Shown: one piece after another, positions 20,006 to 32,414 of the stretch
Layout: each line of letters starts with the position of its first letter
Position numbering within the stretch: the first letter of the stretch is position 1
NCBI RefSeq assembly: GCF_000315625.1
Contig: NW_005434638.1
Coordinates: forward strand, 189,300-253,299
Direction of reading: 5' to 3'
Length of the DNA: 64,000 nucleotides
Source: Guillardia theta CCMP2712
Taxonomy: Eukaryota; Cryptophyceae; Pyrenomonadales; Geminigeraceae
Made by a program: the position numbers and the translations under genes
The notes under the pieces: model-generated
What the model was told of the DNA's origin: nothing
Database searches by the model: none
The model's input: only the letters and a program-made list of their open reading frames with translations

Positions 20006-21971
20006 ATGACGACCATGCTGGGAGGGACCGGAGGCATCGCTCTGACGGAGCTGCTGAAGGACGGACACAAGCACTTCCAGGGTATCGACGAGGCTGTTGC
20101 CAAGAACATCGAGGCATGCAAGAAGCTCTCGACCATCACCCGCACCTCCATCGGCCCCAACGGCATGAACAAGATGGTTGTGAACCACCTGGGCAAGCTC
20201 TTCGTCACCAACGACGCCGCGACCATCGTGAAGGAGATGGAGGTTAGCTGTTGTGATATGACTTTCATACATCTCTTGTCTTGGACCTTGTCTATCTCCT
20301 CACACTCCTTGTCCTCAGGTCATTCACCCAGCTGCCAAGCTCGTTGCTCTTGCATCGCAGACGCAGAAGGAGGAAATCGGTGACACAACAAACTTGGTTG
20401 TTGTTCTTGCCGGAACTCTACTGGAAGGAGCCGAGGCTCTGCTCCGTCAAGGTTTGCCCATCGCAGATATTATCGCGGGATACACCAAAGCCTATCGTGC
20501 CTGCCTTACACACATTGATTCACTCAGCGTCAAGAGCATTGAAAACATTCGCAGTGAAGAGGAAGTGTCCAATGCGCTCAGAGCAACTGTCTGCTCCAAG
20601 CAGAATGGACTTGAAGACTTTCTCTGCCCCTTGATTGCCAAAGCTTGCGTTCAAATTGTTCCCAAGGAAGCAAGTCAGTTCAACGTAGATAATGTCAGGG
20701 TTGCCAAAATTCAAGGAATGTCAGTTTATGATTCCTTCCTTGTGAAGGGATTTGTATTGACCAGAGATTCAGAGGGCACTATCAAGCATGTCACAGATGC
20801 AAAGATTGTTGTGTTTGGTACTGAGGTCGATCTTTCTGCTACCGAGACGAAGGGCAACGTGCTGATCAAGAATGCTGAAGAGCTGATGAATTACTCGAAG
20901 TCGGAGGAGGAGGCAATCGAGAAGATTGTACAAGAGATTGCAGCAACTGGTGTGAATGTGTTGGTAGCACAATCTACTATCAGCGAGATGTCCCTGCATT
21001 TCTTGGAGCGAGCGAAGATCATGGTTATTAAGTGTCCTTCCAAGTTCGAAATTGCTCGCTTGTGCAAGCTTTCTGGAGCGACTAGCCTTGCTCGCTTTGG
21101 TGCCCCACTTCCAGAAGAAATCGGAAAGGTATGAGCATAATCTACTTGGAACTCTGAGAGATGACTTGTGTGTCACTTGCAGGCGGATCGTGTTTCTGTT
21201 GATGAACTCGGTGGACAGCCTTGCACCACATTTGTCAGGGATTCGCTTGAGCAAACGAAGGTCTCCACCATTATCCTGCGTGCCTCCACTTCGAACCACC
21301 TGGACGATCTTTCACGTGCAATTGATAATGGAGTGAACATCTACAAGCAGGTGATCGATTTGCTTACCACTCTCTTTTCTGAACGTGACGTGTACAACAG
21401 ATGACCAAAGATTCACGATTTGTTGCTGGCGGCGGTGCTTGTGAATTGCGCATGGCAGCACATCTGAAAGAAATGGGGGGCAAGACTCCTGGGTTGGAGC
21501 AGTATGCTATCAAGAAGTATGCAGAGGCGCTCGAGACAATACCAAGAACTCTGGCGGAAAACGCAGGCCAGGACACAACATCCACGGTATTTGATCTTCT
21601 TGGATTGCAAAGAATATGCTGGCGTTAATCATCTTCTCACAGATCTCAAATCTGTATGCTGATCACACAGCGGGTAAGTTGAACCATGGAATCAACATCG
21701 ATAGCCCGGGGACAAGGGACATGCTTGAGGTTCTTTGCCTGCGCTGTTTTCCTCCACCTTCTAAACCTGTTTCCCCAAGGCAAGCATTCTCGATCATCTG
21801 GTATCCAAGAAGGAAGCCATGAGGCTTGCATCCGAGGCTGCGATCACTGTGCTGCGGGTGGACACGATCATGTAACTCCTTGTCGAACATCACGTTGGCT
21901 GTGAAACTGAATTTTCTCCCAGTATGGCAAGGCAGTCTGGAGGACCGGATCCCAACAGAGCCCCGGGATAA
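20006..21971 (+). CDS. CCT8: T-complex protein 1 subunit theta (CCT8)
   Basis: CCT8 is one of eight subunits of the cytosolic TRiC/CCT chaperonin that folds actin, tubulin and WD40 proteins by ATP hydrolysis. Exons in frame: 20006-20242, 20319-21128, 21183-21350, 21401-21586, 21643-21729, 21780-21871 and 21923-21971 (TAA). Family signatures are TSIGPNGMNKMVVN, LFVTNDAATI, QTQKEEIGD, ATGVNVLVAQ, GGGACELRMAAHL and ending VLRVDTIIMA plus a short Gly/Pro tail. Splicing the last intron is required to recover the conserved IIMA; reading through would stop at ATCATGTAA. The group II chaperonin nucleotide motif usually written GDGTN reads GDTTN here. All introns are 50-77 bp. Confidence 0.97.
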
Positions 21972-22248
21972 TTCAGGGATGTATGATTTCAAACATTTGC
22001 AATGCATTTCTTGTTGAAAGGAGCTTATCCATGTCGCCTTTGTCAAACATGCTGCATCCACGCAAGTAACTATATTTCACATTCTTTGTACAACCGCACA
22101 CAAATACACGAAGAATTAGAATACAACAGCTTTGAGCTGTAGATGAGGGTAAGAATCCTTGATCAGCAATCACGCTGTCCCTATTGTAGCATCGGAATCC
22201 CTGCATGCAGGAAGAAGTCATTCAATTGTGTAAGAACAGCCACGTTTC

Positions 22249-22652
22249 TTACATTATTGTAACAACCCAGTCCTCCTTCGTCATACTGGCTTTCATCAAC
22301 AGTGATTTTCCTTCTTTGTACTTTTGACTTGCTTCGAAAGCTTCTTTGTACTTCCACCCAAGGTATTCATGGCAGCAATTACAATAAATGTCTTGAACCT
22401 TTCGGGATAAAATGAATGCTTCAGGAGAAGTTTAGAACACTACAGCATTACCGTATGCATTCCCGTATTCATCAGTCGATCTTCCAAAGGCCCGAAAGAA
22501 ATGTTGACCACCTTGTCAAAAAGATAGGCTCGTCCTGTTCTGCCTTGGAAGGATGTAGAGATTAAAGCTTCGTGGTTGGTCAAGTGGGCATGGCAGTTGC
22601 CGCAAGAATAGATGCGGTTCCCAGGCAGATACACTTTGTGGATGCGGCCCAT
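22249..22652 (-). CDS. Yippee-like zinc-binding protein (YPEL)
   Basis: Two exons, 22652-22452 and 22398-22249, give 116 residues, close to the usual 110-125 of the family. The protein starts [17 protein letters not shown] and has the paired CxxC metal ligands (CGNC near residue 18, CNCC in exon 2), then [29 protein letters not shown], and [19 protein letters not shown]. This is the Yippee consensus, a cysteine-rich fold related to CULT/MIS18 domains. YPEL proteins are nuclear or centrosomal in animals and one is part of the CTLH/GID ubiquitin ligase; the role here is unknown. The gene is convergent with CCT8, 277 bp away. The intron is 53 bp. Confidence 0.93.
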
Positions 22653-23492
22653 GTTTCGAGACCCTGCTAAGCAGCAAACATCACAACAAGCGAGAGGGTA
22701 GCATGCTCGAGAGAAATGGTGACTAAAGATAGACAGGAGGGTCCAAGCTCGATCAAGTACATCAATGTGTCACCATCCCGTCCACCCATCTATCACTCAC
22801 AACCTAGATGGAATGCAGAAGAAAGGGAGCAACACACAGCCCTCGCTCGTAACAGACAGTATGAGGAGTACGAGGAATCATCATAGCGTTGAGAAAGAGG
22901 AGCCAGCATCTACTCGCTTCATGCTGCAAGTGCTTCAAGTGCAGGAGCCAGCATCTACTCGCTTCATGCTGCAAGTGCTTCAAGTGCAGGAGTCGGCATT
23001 GGCACCAACATTGACCCAGCATGGAGCCGGCAAAGTGCAAGAAGGATACTGGTAGCAAGGGTGGGGTAGTTTTCCTCATCAATCTATGGGTACTTATTGA
23101 AGTGAAGTGTGAACCAGAAAGATGGACTACCAGTCCCTTTTTTTTATTTTTTACTGTTTTTACTACCATCATCAAGTCGTTTTTTTGACAAGGACCTTCA
23201 AGGGCAGGAGGCATGGCGGCAGCCCGGACTCCATGAAGGAAGCCCCCGCAGGCTCCTGCTCCTCCTTCTCCTTCCCCTCCTCCTGCCCCTCCCCCCTCCC
23301 TTCACTTTCTGTGCTTCAGACGATGTCGTCTGTCTGTCTCCCTCCCTCTCTTAGTGCCCTCTTGGTAGTTACGCTGCCCCTCCTTAGTAGCAGTCAGAGA
23401 TCATCATCGTTAGAGTCAAACGTAGTGAAACCATGGCGTCACATAGAGCGTTCAGGGTTAGGTACTGCCTACAGGATCTGATCTGACATCCG
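22653..23492. promoter_or_regulatory. Divergent intergenic region between YPEL and the TIG/EGF membrane gene
   Basis: Presumed promoters of both flanking genes. It contains a 45-bp tandem duplication (22898-22987), a T-run at 23138-23150 and C/T-rich tracts at 23250-23350. No coding exon recognised. Confidence 0.4.
22898..22987 (+). repeat. 45-bp direct tandem duplication
   Basis: Two identical adjacent copies of a 45-bp unit beginning AGGAGCCAGCATCTACTCGC. Short and intergenic. Confidence 0.93.
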
Positions 23493-26400
23493 ATGAACAC
23501 TCCGGCCCCCCTCCTCTTCATCCTCTTCCTCCTCCTCGCCCTCACTCCATGCGAATCGTTTTCTTTTCCGAGCAGCGACCTGCTGCAGCAACATCCGGTG
23601 TTGAGTCAGCAAAAGCTGGATTGCGGTATCGACATCCAGGGGCCTTCATGGCTACTGCAGCTGGACTTTCGTGTGAAGTTCAAGAACGGCTCGTGCGCGC
23701 TTGGCCATGTCTGCATTGAGGATCAGTTTCGCAACCAGTTGTTGAACTCGTCGAGCAGACTGCATCAGGTCCTGAAGAATGGAAAGTTTGCTAAGCTCCT
23801 CTCCAAGGTTGGCGAGAAACAGGGACTTGTCCCTCTCCCTACTCAAAATTCTCTTCTGTACGAATACACGCACTCGTCAAGGAGACTCCTGCAAACCACG
23901 ACGACCACCGATACTCGATCGAGACAGTTGATAATCTTGCAGATTGCAGTCCTTTTGGGTGTGCGACAAGTAGGTTTCGCCACCTTGCAAAGTCTTGGCG
24001 ATCTGATGTCTTCGGTGATTTCCTTCTCAACCCTGTGCTTGCTGCTCCTAACTTTGAGGGGTGACAGGTGAAGTACAGCACACTCGGAGCTCTCAGCGAC
24101 CTCACCCCGAAGCTTTCGAGTATTTCGTCTGCAGACGCCATCAAAGAGCAGCAGAAGATCCTCACGTTTCTCAGCTCAGTGATTGACCGCCTGACTGTGC
24201 TTCAAGAATGCCCCGACCAAGGCATACAAGACCTGATAGATGTGACGAGTATCCTCCTTGGGGTCGCATACTGCTCCGTGATCCAAGTTCGGGATGCCAC
24301 CTCTGCGATAGATTGGGCCGGAGTTGCGATGAAGTTGGATTGTCTTCATGAGAACATTCAGGACGCCACGTACCCGTTGGTTGACCGTCTGAGTTACATC
24401 CAGGCGAGAGATCGAATCTGACGTGCTGTCTGACCCCTTGACGTCTCTGCGCAGGCACTGGCCAACAGGACTGGGATGTTCGTAACCAAGTGCAAGCAGG
24501 CCAAGTTGAGCCCTTCGAACCTCCTGCTTCCGCTGCAACCCATACTCGTCGACACCGACATTCCCATCTCCACTGTCCCTCTGGACGGATCTCTCTCCCC
24601 CGTGATCTCAAGTTGGATGCGATCTACGAACCGTCAGATCACCGTCAAACCTGCGCATCTCGACGCTAACGGGAACTGGCTGATCCCTGGAATAGATGTC
24701 ACTATTGTTGTGATGAAGGGAAATCTCTCATGCTCATCGGCCATCTGCGACGAGTACACCTACGTGACCGTTGCAAGCTACGAGCCCAGTCTCAGCCCCT
24801 TCGCTCCCTATGAGCCCTCGTACCCGTCTTCAAGCCCCTTTGTGGACGACCTGAATCCTTTCATCGGTGACTTGCTCACCGAAGTTCACATTCTCAAGAT
24901 GGATGGAGGGCCCTGGGAGGAATGGAGGAAGAGCGGGTCGCTCAGCGTGCAGGCTTACTTCAATCAGATCCGGTCAAACGCAGACACTCTGACTACAGAA
25001 GTGACTATCCCAACATGCGTCCAATTTGTACAGAACAGCACGAGGTGGACCGACGAGGGCTGCAGATGTCTGGACGCAGCCTGTCAGCAGTGCAACTGCA
25101 CGTATGCCTCCCTCATCATGCCCGGGGCCAACAACGGCACTGCCAGCTACCAGGACTTCATCTCCATCGCCGTCCGCCGCCGCAAGTGGTGCGCTTCCAC
25201 GTACGGGGTCGTCTGCTCGGGCCATGGAGTTTGCGTCTCGGGGGCGTGCGTGTGCAACTCGGGCTTCGCAGGGCAGAACTGCAACAGCACCTGTTTGGAC
25301 TGCAACGGGCACGGAACCTGCTCGCCGACTGACGGCCGATGCATCTGCGATCCCGGGTACGCGGGGGTCGGCTGCAGCATCAGACCCGTCGTGCGATTTG
25401 TCGTCCCCCTCTTCTCCAAGCCCGCCGGGGGAATCACAGTGTCAGTGATCGGGGAAGGATTCGGCAAGACGGACCCGTCGCCCGAGATCAAGATAGGCAA
25501 CTCCTTCTGCAGGTCCTCCACCTGGCAGTCCCCAACCATGATCCGCTGCATGCTCTCTCCTGGTGTGGGGGAGATGCTCAGCGTCTCCATCTTCGCCGGA
25601 GGAGTCTCCGACAGCACGGGCGGCATGGACTCCCTGCTCTTCTCCTACTCTGCTCCTGTCATCACCGGGCTGGAGCGGCAGGGCGGTCCAACCACGGGAA
25701 GGTACGTGCTGACCATGTACGGGCAGAACTTTGGGACCCACTGGAACGATAAGATCCCCTTTGACGGGAAGGTGAAGCTCAACGTTACCCTCTGCTCCCC
25801 CTCCCAGTGGATCAGCGACTCTACCATCCGATGTGCGGTACCTCCAGGACAGAGTCGCAACGTCCCCGTCCTCGTAGAGATACCAGCAGACCAGCCGCGT
25901 GACAAGTGCGACGGCTACTACATAGGCAGGACGACCAACATCGATGACCCGCGGGTCATCAGGTGCGGCATCTGCCAGGGCTGCTACGTGTTCAACTACG
26001 ATGCTCCAGTCATCACAAGGCTGGCGGCGGGGATCAACAAGGCCCCAGAGACCTACCTCTTCCGAGGAGGCGAGATCCTGACCATCTTCGGCTCCAACTT
26101 CGGCATCGATGCTTCAGTTGCCGTTGGCCCTGATCCCAACACTGGAGAGACATACTACTGTGTGTTCCAGCGAAACTTCGTGGTCAACACGGCCGACTGC
26201 CCCAATGCTGAGTGTCTGTTCTGCAAGCTCGGGCCAGGAGGAGGAGCGTACCCTATCACCGTCTGGCTGGCTGGGCAGAAGTCACAGTACGACCTGCCCT
26301 TCAAGTTCAGAGGGAGGGCGGTGGGGCTCAAGTTCCAGGAGACTCCTTCGCTGACCGCGACCCTCGCCGGGGTCATCGAGAAGCAGCCGAGGCTCAAGGT

Positions 26401-29400
26401 GATCGACGACCTCGATGACAACCAGCCTCTCCTCAGACCCGACGCCGAGTACAACTTCCCCTACTGGCAGGGCCCTGCTGGCACGTTCCAGGAGTACAAC
26501 CCCGACGGTTACATCTGTCGTGTTGACATCAGCCTGCTGCCCGACCCCAGCAAGCCCTTCCCCAACCCCTGCACCCCGCAGTGGGAGGCAATCATCCAGC
26601 AGGACCCGAGCAAGGTAGGAGGAGACAAGGATGCGTGCAAGCGCTGCTGACCGCCTGATGACAGGTCGGAACGTTTCCCTGCTTCGAGAAGGACCAGCCT
26701 CTCAACAGAAACTACAAGAGAGGCACGGGGCTGCAGGACAAGGTTCTGTTCAAGGCCTCTGACAACGGCATGGCGACGTTCTCGGACCTCGAGTTCTTGG
26801 GCCATCCAGGGCAGCAGTACAACATGACGTTCAGCATCTCTGATCTCGGGAACAGCTACGTGACCAAGAAGAGTTTCTACACCAGCTGGGTCATCACCTT
26901 CGATGACTGTCCTGCCGGGCAGATCGGAACGTGGGACAGGTTGTGCGAGTGCGCCAAGGGCTACGAGCCGGGAGGAGCAACGGGGTGTCAGCGATGCGAT
27001 GGAGGGCAGGCGAAGAACGAGGGAGGACAGTCGGACGAAGCAGGATCGTACAAGCCGACGACGGGACAAGCGTCATGCACTAAATGTCCGTCTCAAAACA
27101 TGATCACGAGCAATTCAACGACGAGGGACAGCGTGGGGACTTGCTTCTGCGCTTCCGGATACTTCCGAGCCGCCATCATCTACGACTACAACGCGAGTTA
27201 CACGCCCAACGTTCCGTTCGGGTTCGACACGGCGGCGAGCGGAGCTGGGGACGAGCTGTGCGGGGGTCCGGGGAGCAGCCAGGTCCTGCCAGGGAACGGC
27301 AACGACACGACGATCCTGTGCCTGGACTCCATCGAGTTCGAGTCGGTGGACTGCGGGAGGGTGCGGGGGCACATCGTCAACAACTTATGGGTGTCGGTCA
27401 AGCTTGAGACGGCAGGTGCCTGCGACCAGCAGTACAACCCCAAGATCTGCACAAGCTGCAAGTCCAAGACCGGCTGCCGGGGCGACTCGTACGGGGTGGG
27501 GACGCAGGGCTGCAACGTCCATCACAAGGGAGTCATGTGCCAGTTGTGTGAGCGAGGGTACTACCTCAGCTCCTCTGCCTCCTGCATCAAGTGCCCGAGC
27601 CAGCAGACCTATGCTCTCACCTTCGGCCTCGGAGCCTTCGGCCTGCTCGTGGGAGGCTTCATCGCCCTCCGCTACCTCGCGCTCATCAAACTCCTGGCCG
27701 ACCCCCCCAGCGTCAAGATCTTTGCGGCCTACCTTATCATCACCTCCTCCATCTCCTCCTCCTACGACGTCCAGCTCCCCTCCAGCTACTCCAGCTACCA
27801 GTCACAGACGGGGTTCGCCCAGCTGGACATCTCGGGCGTACTGTACTGCATCATCCAGTCGTTCGAGTACACCTTCTATCACAACGTGGTGCTGCAGGCG
27901 TCGCTCCCCTTCATGATCATCTTCCTGGCTCAGACGGCCCTGACCGTCCGCTACTCCATGATCTCTACTCACTTCGCCGCCAAGCGCAAGGCGGATCGAC
28001 GGGGTCTCAACACCGACAAGATCAACACGCAGGAGAACTCAGCGAAGACGAACGTGAAGGAGATGGTGATCTCGGGGTCTTCGCAGGTTCTTATGTTCAT
28101 CCATCCTACTGTCACGACCACCATGTTCTCCATGTTCTCCTGCACTCCGATCTTCGGATACAACCTCCCATGGCTGAGGATCGATGTTCGATACCAATGT
28201 TACGATACGAGGTAAGTCCCTCCCCTCTCCCTTCCTCTCCCCTACTTGACCTCACCGCCTTCCTCTCTGAAGCGTGACCTCACCTTCTCTTCCTCTCCCC
28301 TACTTCACCTCACCGCCTTGCCTCTCTGAAGCCTGACCTCACCTTCTCTCGCAGCTGGTGGATCTTCTGCTACGTTGCTCTCTCTGTCATCTGCGTTTAC
28401 ACCTTCGGGCTTCCGTTCCTCTTCTTCGTGCTCCTTCAGAGGAGGCGACATGCCCTGGAGGAGTCGAAGGCGGTTGTCAGGAAGAGGTACCAGAGCTGGA
28501 TGAAGTCGCTCAAGCAGAAGGCGGCGAATGCAAAGCTGGCGGTGATGCGAGGAGAAGTACCTGAGCCCCTCAAGGATCCTGAGGAGGAGGAGATTGTGAA
28601 CCAGGACATCAAGGTCGTCTACGACATGTACTACTCGTGCGTTCGCGAGTGGCAGGAGCTTCTCTTCCTGCATCGCGACTACACGCTCGCGAGGTTCTAT
28701 TGGGAGTTGGTGGAGATTGCGAGGAAACAAGCGCTCGTTGCCTTCGTCGTTATCATCGGGAACTTTGCCAAGGGGTTTGACCTGGTCTTCGGAATTCTCG
28801 TGCTGTTTGTCTTCTTTGCGGTCCATCTCTACGCTCTTCCTTACAAGAGAGGCAAGCACAACTTCCTCAAGGCCGCGGAGATGTTTGCCGAGTACATGAC
28901 TCTCTTCCTCACCCTCCTCATCTTGCTCGCACAGGTGAGATGACGATGATCGAGGGTGGAGGAGAAGGAGAAGGAGAAGGAGAAGGAGAAGGAGAAGGAG
29001 AAGGAGAAGGAGAAGGAGAAGGAGATCACGGGAGGGCGAGCAACAGGCGCGGGGAGAGAGGAGGAGAGGAAGTGACGTCAGTGAGCAGGTCAACCCTGAG
29101 ATGCAGCCCGAGACGGTAGGAAAGGCGATGTTGGGGCTGCAGGGCCTCCTTTTCGGAGGAGGCGTCTGCGTGCTGTTTGTGAATCTGCGGGAGGGCATCG
29201 AGGAGCTCAAGAAGAAGAAGGAGGAGGAGGAGGGGCTGGGGATCGTGCAGAAGGTTGAGAGGCACAGCATCTACTCCGTGTTTTTTGCCATCAACCTGTT
29301 GAGCCGTCTGATCCGGCGGAAGGAGGCAGAGCGAGCATCGAGGAAGGGCGTCACAGTGCACGAGGAGAAGGAGACGATCGACCTCGATGGCTTCAAGCCT

Positions 29401-30138
29401 CAAGTCCAGAGGAGGTGAAGGGGAGGAGGAAGGGATTGAAGAAGGGTTGACTTGCAACGAGCAGGTGGAACACGTTGACGGCTTCACTCCTTGCCGCCTC
29501 CGGAGACGAGGCCATGCTGCTCCTTCAGTATGCCCTACAGCAGAAAGAAGACGAGGGAGAGGACAGCGAGGAGATGGAGGCATCAGAGCAGGTTCGTCCC
29601 CTGCTCCTCGTCCAGCACTCTCTGACTCCCCGCAGATCTCCGAAGGCTCCGTCTTCTCGAGCGAGCACTTCACCGACGAGATTTCAGAGGCAGAGGTCCG
29701 TCGAGAGGGGTGGGGAAGGGTAGAGAGTTCGGGAAGAAGAAGCAGGAGAGAGACGCAGGAGCATGGACAGGGGGAGGAAGAGAAGGGAAACGACAGGAGG
29801 AGGAGGAGGAGGAGGAGGAGGAGGAGGAGGAGGAGGAGGAGGAGGAGGAGGAGGAGGAGGAGGAGGAGGAGGGATTCACGCGGTTTGTACAGCAACGAGA
29901 GCTGCAAACACTTCAAGATGTCGAGGACGACGACGACGACACGGACGTGAGACATGGAGCGATCTCATCTGCTCCTCCTCTTACCTTTTTCCTTTCAGAT
30001 CTCAGACGACGACTCCCACACCAAGTTCGCGATCACCCCAGGTGAGTCCACCTCCTCTGTTCGCGTCTGTGATGGTGAGGGACAGGAGGCGGAGTGTTCA
30101 GCGAGGAGGGGGTTGGTATCGATCGGCTCGACCAGTAG
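23493..30138 (+). CDS. Multi-pass membrane protein with EGF-like, IPT/TIG and cysteine-rich ectodomains
   Basis: The ATG at 23493 opens a signal peptide (MNTPAPLLFILFLLLALTP). Exons in frame: 23493-23969, 24068-24403, 24455 to about 26614, about 26665-28211, 28355-28934, 29089-29414, 29465-29591, 29636-29695, 29893-29946, 29999-30041 and 30086-30138. The ectodomain has two EGF-like modules at about 25190-25378 (CSGHGVCVSGACVC, CNGHGTCSPTDGRC) and three IPT/TIG modules to about 26310. A cysteine-rich region follows, with ephrin-receptor-like/GCC2 character (CSCAP-like CECAKGYEPG, CPSQ, CQLCERGYYL). From 27600 several hydrophobic helices follow (YALTFGLGAFGLLVGGF, FAAYLIITSSISSS, ASLPFMIIFLAQTAL, WWIFCYVALSVICVYTFG, LVAFVVIIGNF), then an acidic tail. 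This layout matches a loosely defined protist family of TIG/EGF/GCC2 multi-pass proteins, function unknown. If the last intron is retained the stop moves to 30193. One intron is GC-AG. Confidence 0.85.
28231..28347 (+). repeat. Two-copy 58-bp repeat filling an intron
   Basis: Units 28231-28288 and 28289-28347 differ at a few bases and start CTTCCTCTCCCCTACTT. They make up most of intron 28212-28354, which at 143 bp is longer than its neighbours because of this duplication. Confidence 0.88.
28958..29025 (+). repeat. (GGAGAA)n microsatellite in an intron
   Basis: About eleven GGAGAA units inside the intron 28935-29088 of the TIG/EGF gene. If retained it would encode Glu-rich sequence. Confidence 0.92.
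29795..29873 (+). repeat. (GGA)n microsatellite in an intron
   Basis: About 26 GGA units inside the intron 29696-29892. It explains long Gly-, Glu- and Arg-only frames here and their Ser/Pro-like shadows on the other strand. Confidence 0.95.
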
Positions 30139-30338
30139 CTCCACCTTCATCGAACAGCAACGAGATGCTCGACGAAGGCAGCAAGCAGGATGAAGAGAAC
30201 AGAGAAAGGGGAGGATACACAGAAGCAGCAAGGGACGAGATCAGATCTGCAAACTTCGCAGTGCTTCCTGGGCGTCTCGGGCCGCCGCCGCTGCCTGCAA
30301 GAGCTTGCTCAACGACACAAAAGAGAGGAGAGGGAAAA

Positions 30339-32414
30339 TCATACTTCTGCTTCATCCTGCGATAGCCGGCGAGCCAGATCTCTGTCCTTGATCGCCTTCC
30401 AGGTTGGACCGAACATCTGAGAGGAGTTCAGGTCATACAGGGCAAGGTTCGTGTACAGAGCTAACCTCGTCTCCGCCGTGCACGGGGATGAGATGATGAT
30501 GAAGCACTTCAGCCAGCAGCTGCGCCTTCTCCTCGTGCACCTGCAAGTATTCACAAGGTTAAATCATGTTATCGATCTTCACCAGCCTTCTCCCCTCCCT
30601 CTGCTCCCTCTCCCTCCTCCCCTCCGTCCTCCCGCTTTCTCACCACAAACGACATCGCCACGTCCTCGCTGGAAGCCGAAACCATGAGCACCTGTCTCTG
30701 CCCATCACCAACTGAACGTCGCCATCCTTCTTCCTCTACTTCACCTGCATCCCCTCGAAGGCGCTCATCGCCTTTCCGAGGTCAGGGAGCCTCTCACGGA
30801 TCCTCCGTCCTACGACCGTCACCACTGCTACATGATAGCAGACCTCCACCTCTCCTGCTCAAACTGTCAACCAGAGCAAGGAAGTCGATCGTGTCGCACC
30901 CAACTCCTCCAAAGCTTGCATGAGACCCTTGAACGCGTCTCCCTCGATGCCTCCAGGGATGTGAGAGGTGGTTACACTGATGCCGGACTGCGAGGTCGCC
31001 ACGTGGTCCACACTGATGGAGAAATCATGGAAAGGAGCGAAGCAACGATACAAGAAGCCAGTCGCTCCCCACATCTCCATGGTCGTCAGGGTCAGCATGA
31101 CGCAGCCCGGTTGAGCAACAACGCCAGCAAAAGCCGGAGGACGAGTATCAAGCTCGGTCAGGTCGTTGTGCGTCATTCTTCTAATTCCCATCCCACTGGT
31201 TTTGGGACCAGCAGAGTTCCAGCCAAGAGCGGATGGACCGTTACGAGGAGATGCGAAGGGTGACTGCGAGAGAGGCGATCGGGAAGCCGAGTTCTGAGCG
31301 TCTTTCTTCATCCCTCCGTTCTTATCTTCGCAGGGCTTGCAAAAGTCGTCAACGGTGATGACAGTGTACTCAGAATCCGGATCCATGGTGTTGCGAATCT
31401 CGATAGGGACACCGTACATCGCAGCAGGTGCGATGCATCGAGGGTGGAGGACCTTAGCTCCCGATGTCGCCAGCTCTTGAGCTTCACGACTGCTGATTCT
31501 TTGAATCAACCTCGCATGCGGCATTTTTCGTGGATCCCCTGAAAACATGCCATACACGTCCGTCCAGATCTCGAGATGGTGAGCGGATACCAGAGCAGCA
31601 AAGAGAGAGCCTGACGTGTCACTTCCTCCTCGCCCGAGCAAGCAGCTCTCGCCCTTGGCATTCTTTGCTACGAACCCTTGGGTGACGATGACGTCAGCGG
31701 GCCCGACCTTGCTCTCTATCACAGTTTCTGCCCACACGGGGTCACATTTGGGGAAGACGTTTGCGTTCAAGTATTTGTCGGTATCAGGAGCAGTGAGATG
31801 GGTATCAGTCACCAGCAAGTCGCCAGCTTGAACGAGAGATGCTTTGATGTTGTTGTGCTTCAGGATCTGGATCGCCAGTCTCGTGCTCATCTGCTCTCCG
31901 TACGAACAGATCCTCGCTTGCAGCTTGGGTGAAACCTCTTGGATCATGCTGAGGCCTTGCAACAGGTCTCCAAGCTCAGTGATGCGTTCGGTCACTTCTC
32001 GCAGGGCAGATGATTCCAATCCACATTCCTTGGCCAGCCTGCGATACGGTTCAGTCAAAATGGGTGTTGGTGTATCTGAAGATGAAACCTTCTGTGCGTC
32101 TCCTCCACCCAAGCCAAAGAAGTCAATTCTTCTTGTCCGACTGCTTCCTGCAGACACTTCTCGAGGCGATTTGTCACCTTCAAAGTCGATAAGCCATGAT
32201 TCGAAGGCAGGACACATGGTACCTGACTCAATGCCGAGAGAACCAAAATGATCCTGTAATCCGGGAGAAGCTGCTTCACTCGATTTACGATCTGTATCCA
32301 ACTCGTTCCGAAAGACACGGAGGTTCCGCCGAACTTGAGCACTACCCATGGCTTCTTGCCTACGATTCTTTCTTCATGCGCGTCTCCTGCCGAACCTTCT
32401 GCATCTGATCCCAT
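30339..32414 (-). CDS. Monofunctional aspartokinase with C-terminal ACT domains
   Basis: Aspartokinase phosphorylates L-aspartate, the first step to lysine, threonine and methionine. Exons in frame: 32414-32223, 32177-32089, 32038-30900, 30854-30745, 30697-30644, 30540-30466 and 30416-30339 (TGA), totalling 578 residues. The catalytic domain has VVLKFGGTSVS, then RICSYGEQMSTRLA, TQGFVAKNAKGE, LGRGGSDTSGSLFAA, EIWTDVYGMFSGDPRKMPHA and ATSGAKVLHPRC. A Ser/Pro-rich linker of about 50 residues separates it from the ACT region (FSISVDHVATSQSGISVT; VAVVTVVGRRIRE; VLMVSASSEDVAMSFVV), which usually gives feedback inhibition. There is no homoserine dehydrogenase fusion. The 3' five exons are missed if only the long frame is read. 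An upstream in-frame ATG lies at 32480 and a splice-acceptor-like site precedes 32414, so a 5' exon with a targeting peptide cannot be excluded. Convergent with the TIG/EGF gene. Confidence 0.94.

Noticed and set aside
29026-29955. Minus-strand 309-codon Leu/Ser/Pro-rich frame
   Set aside because: It is opposite the GGA and GGAGAA microsatellites and the coding exons of the TIG/EGF gene.
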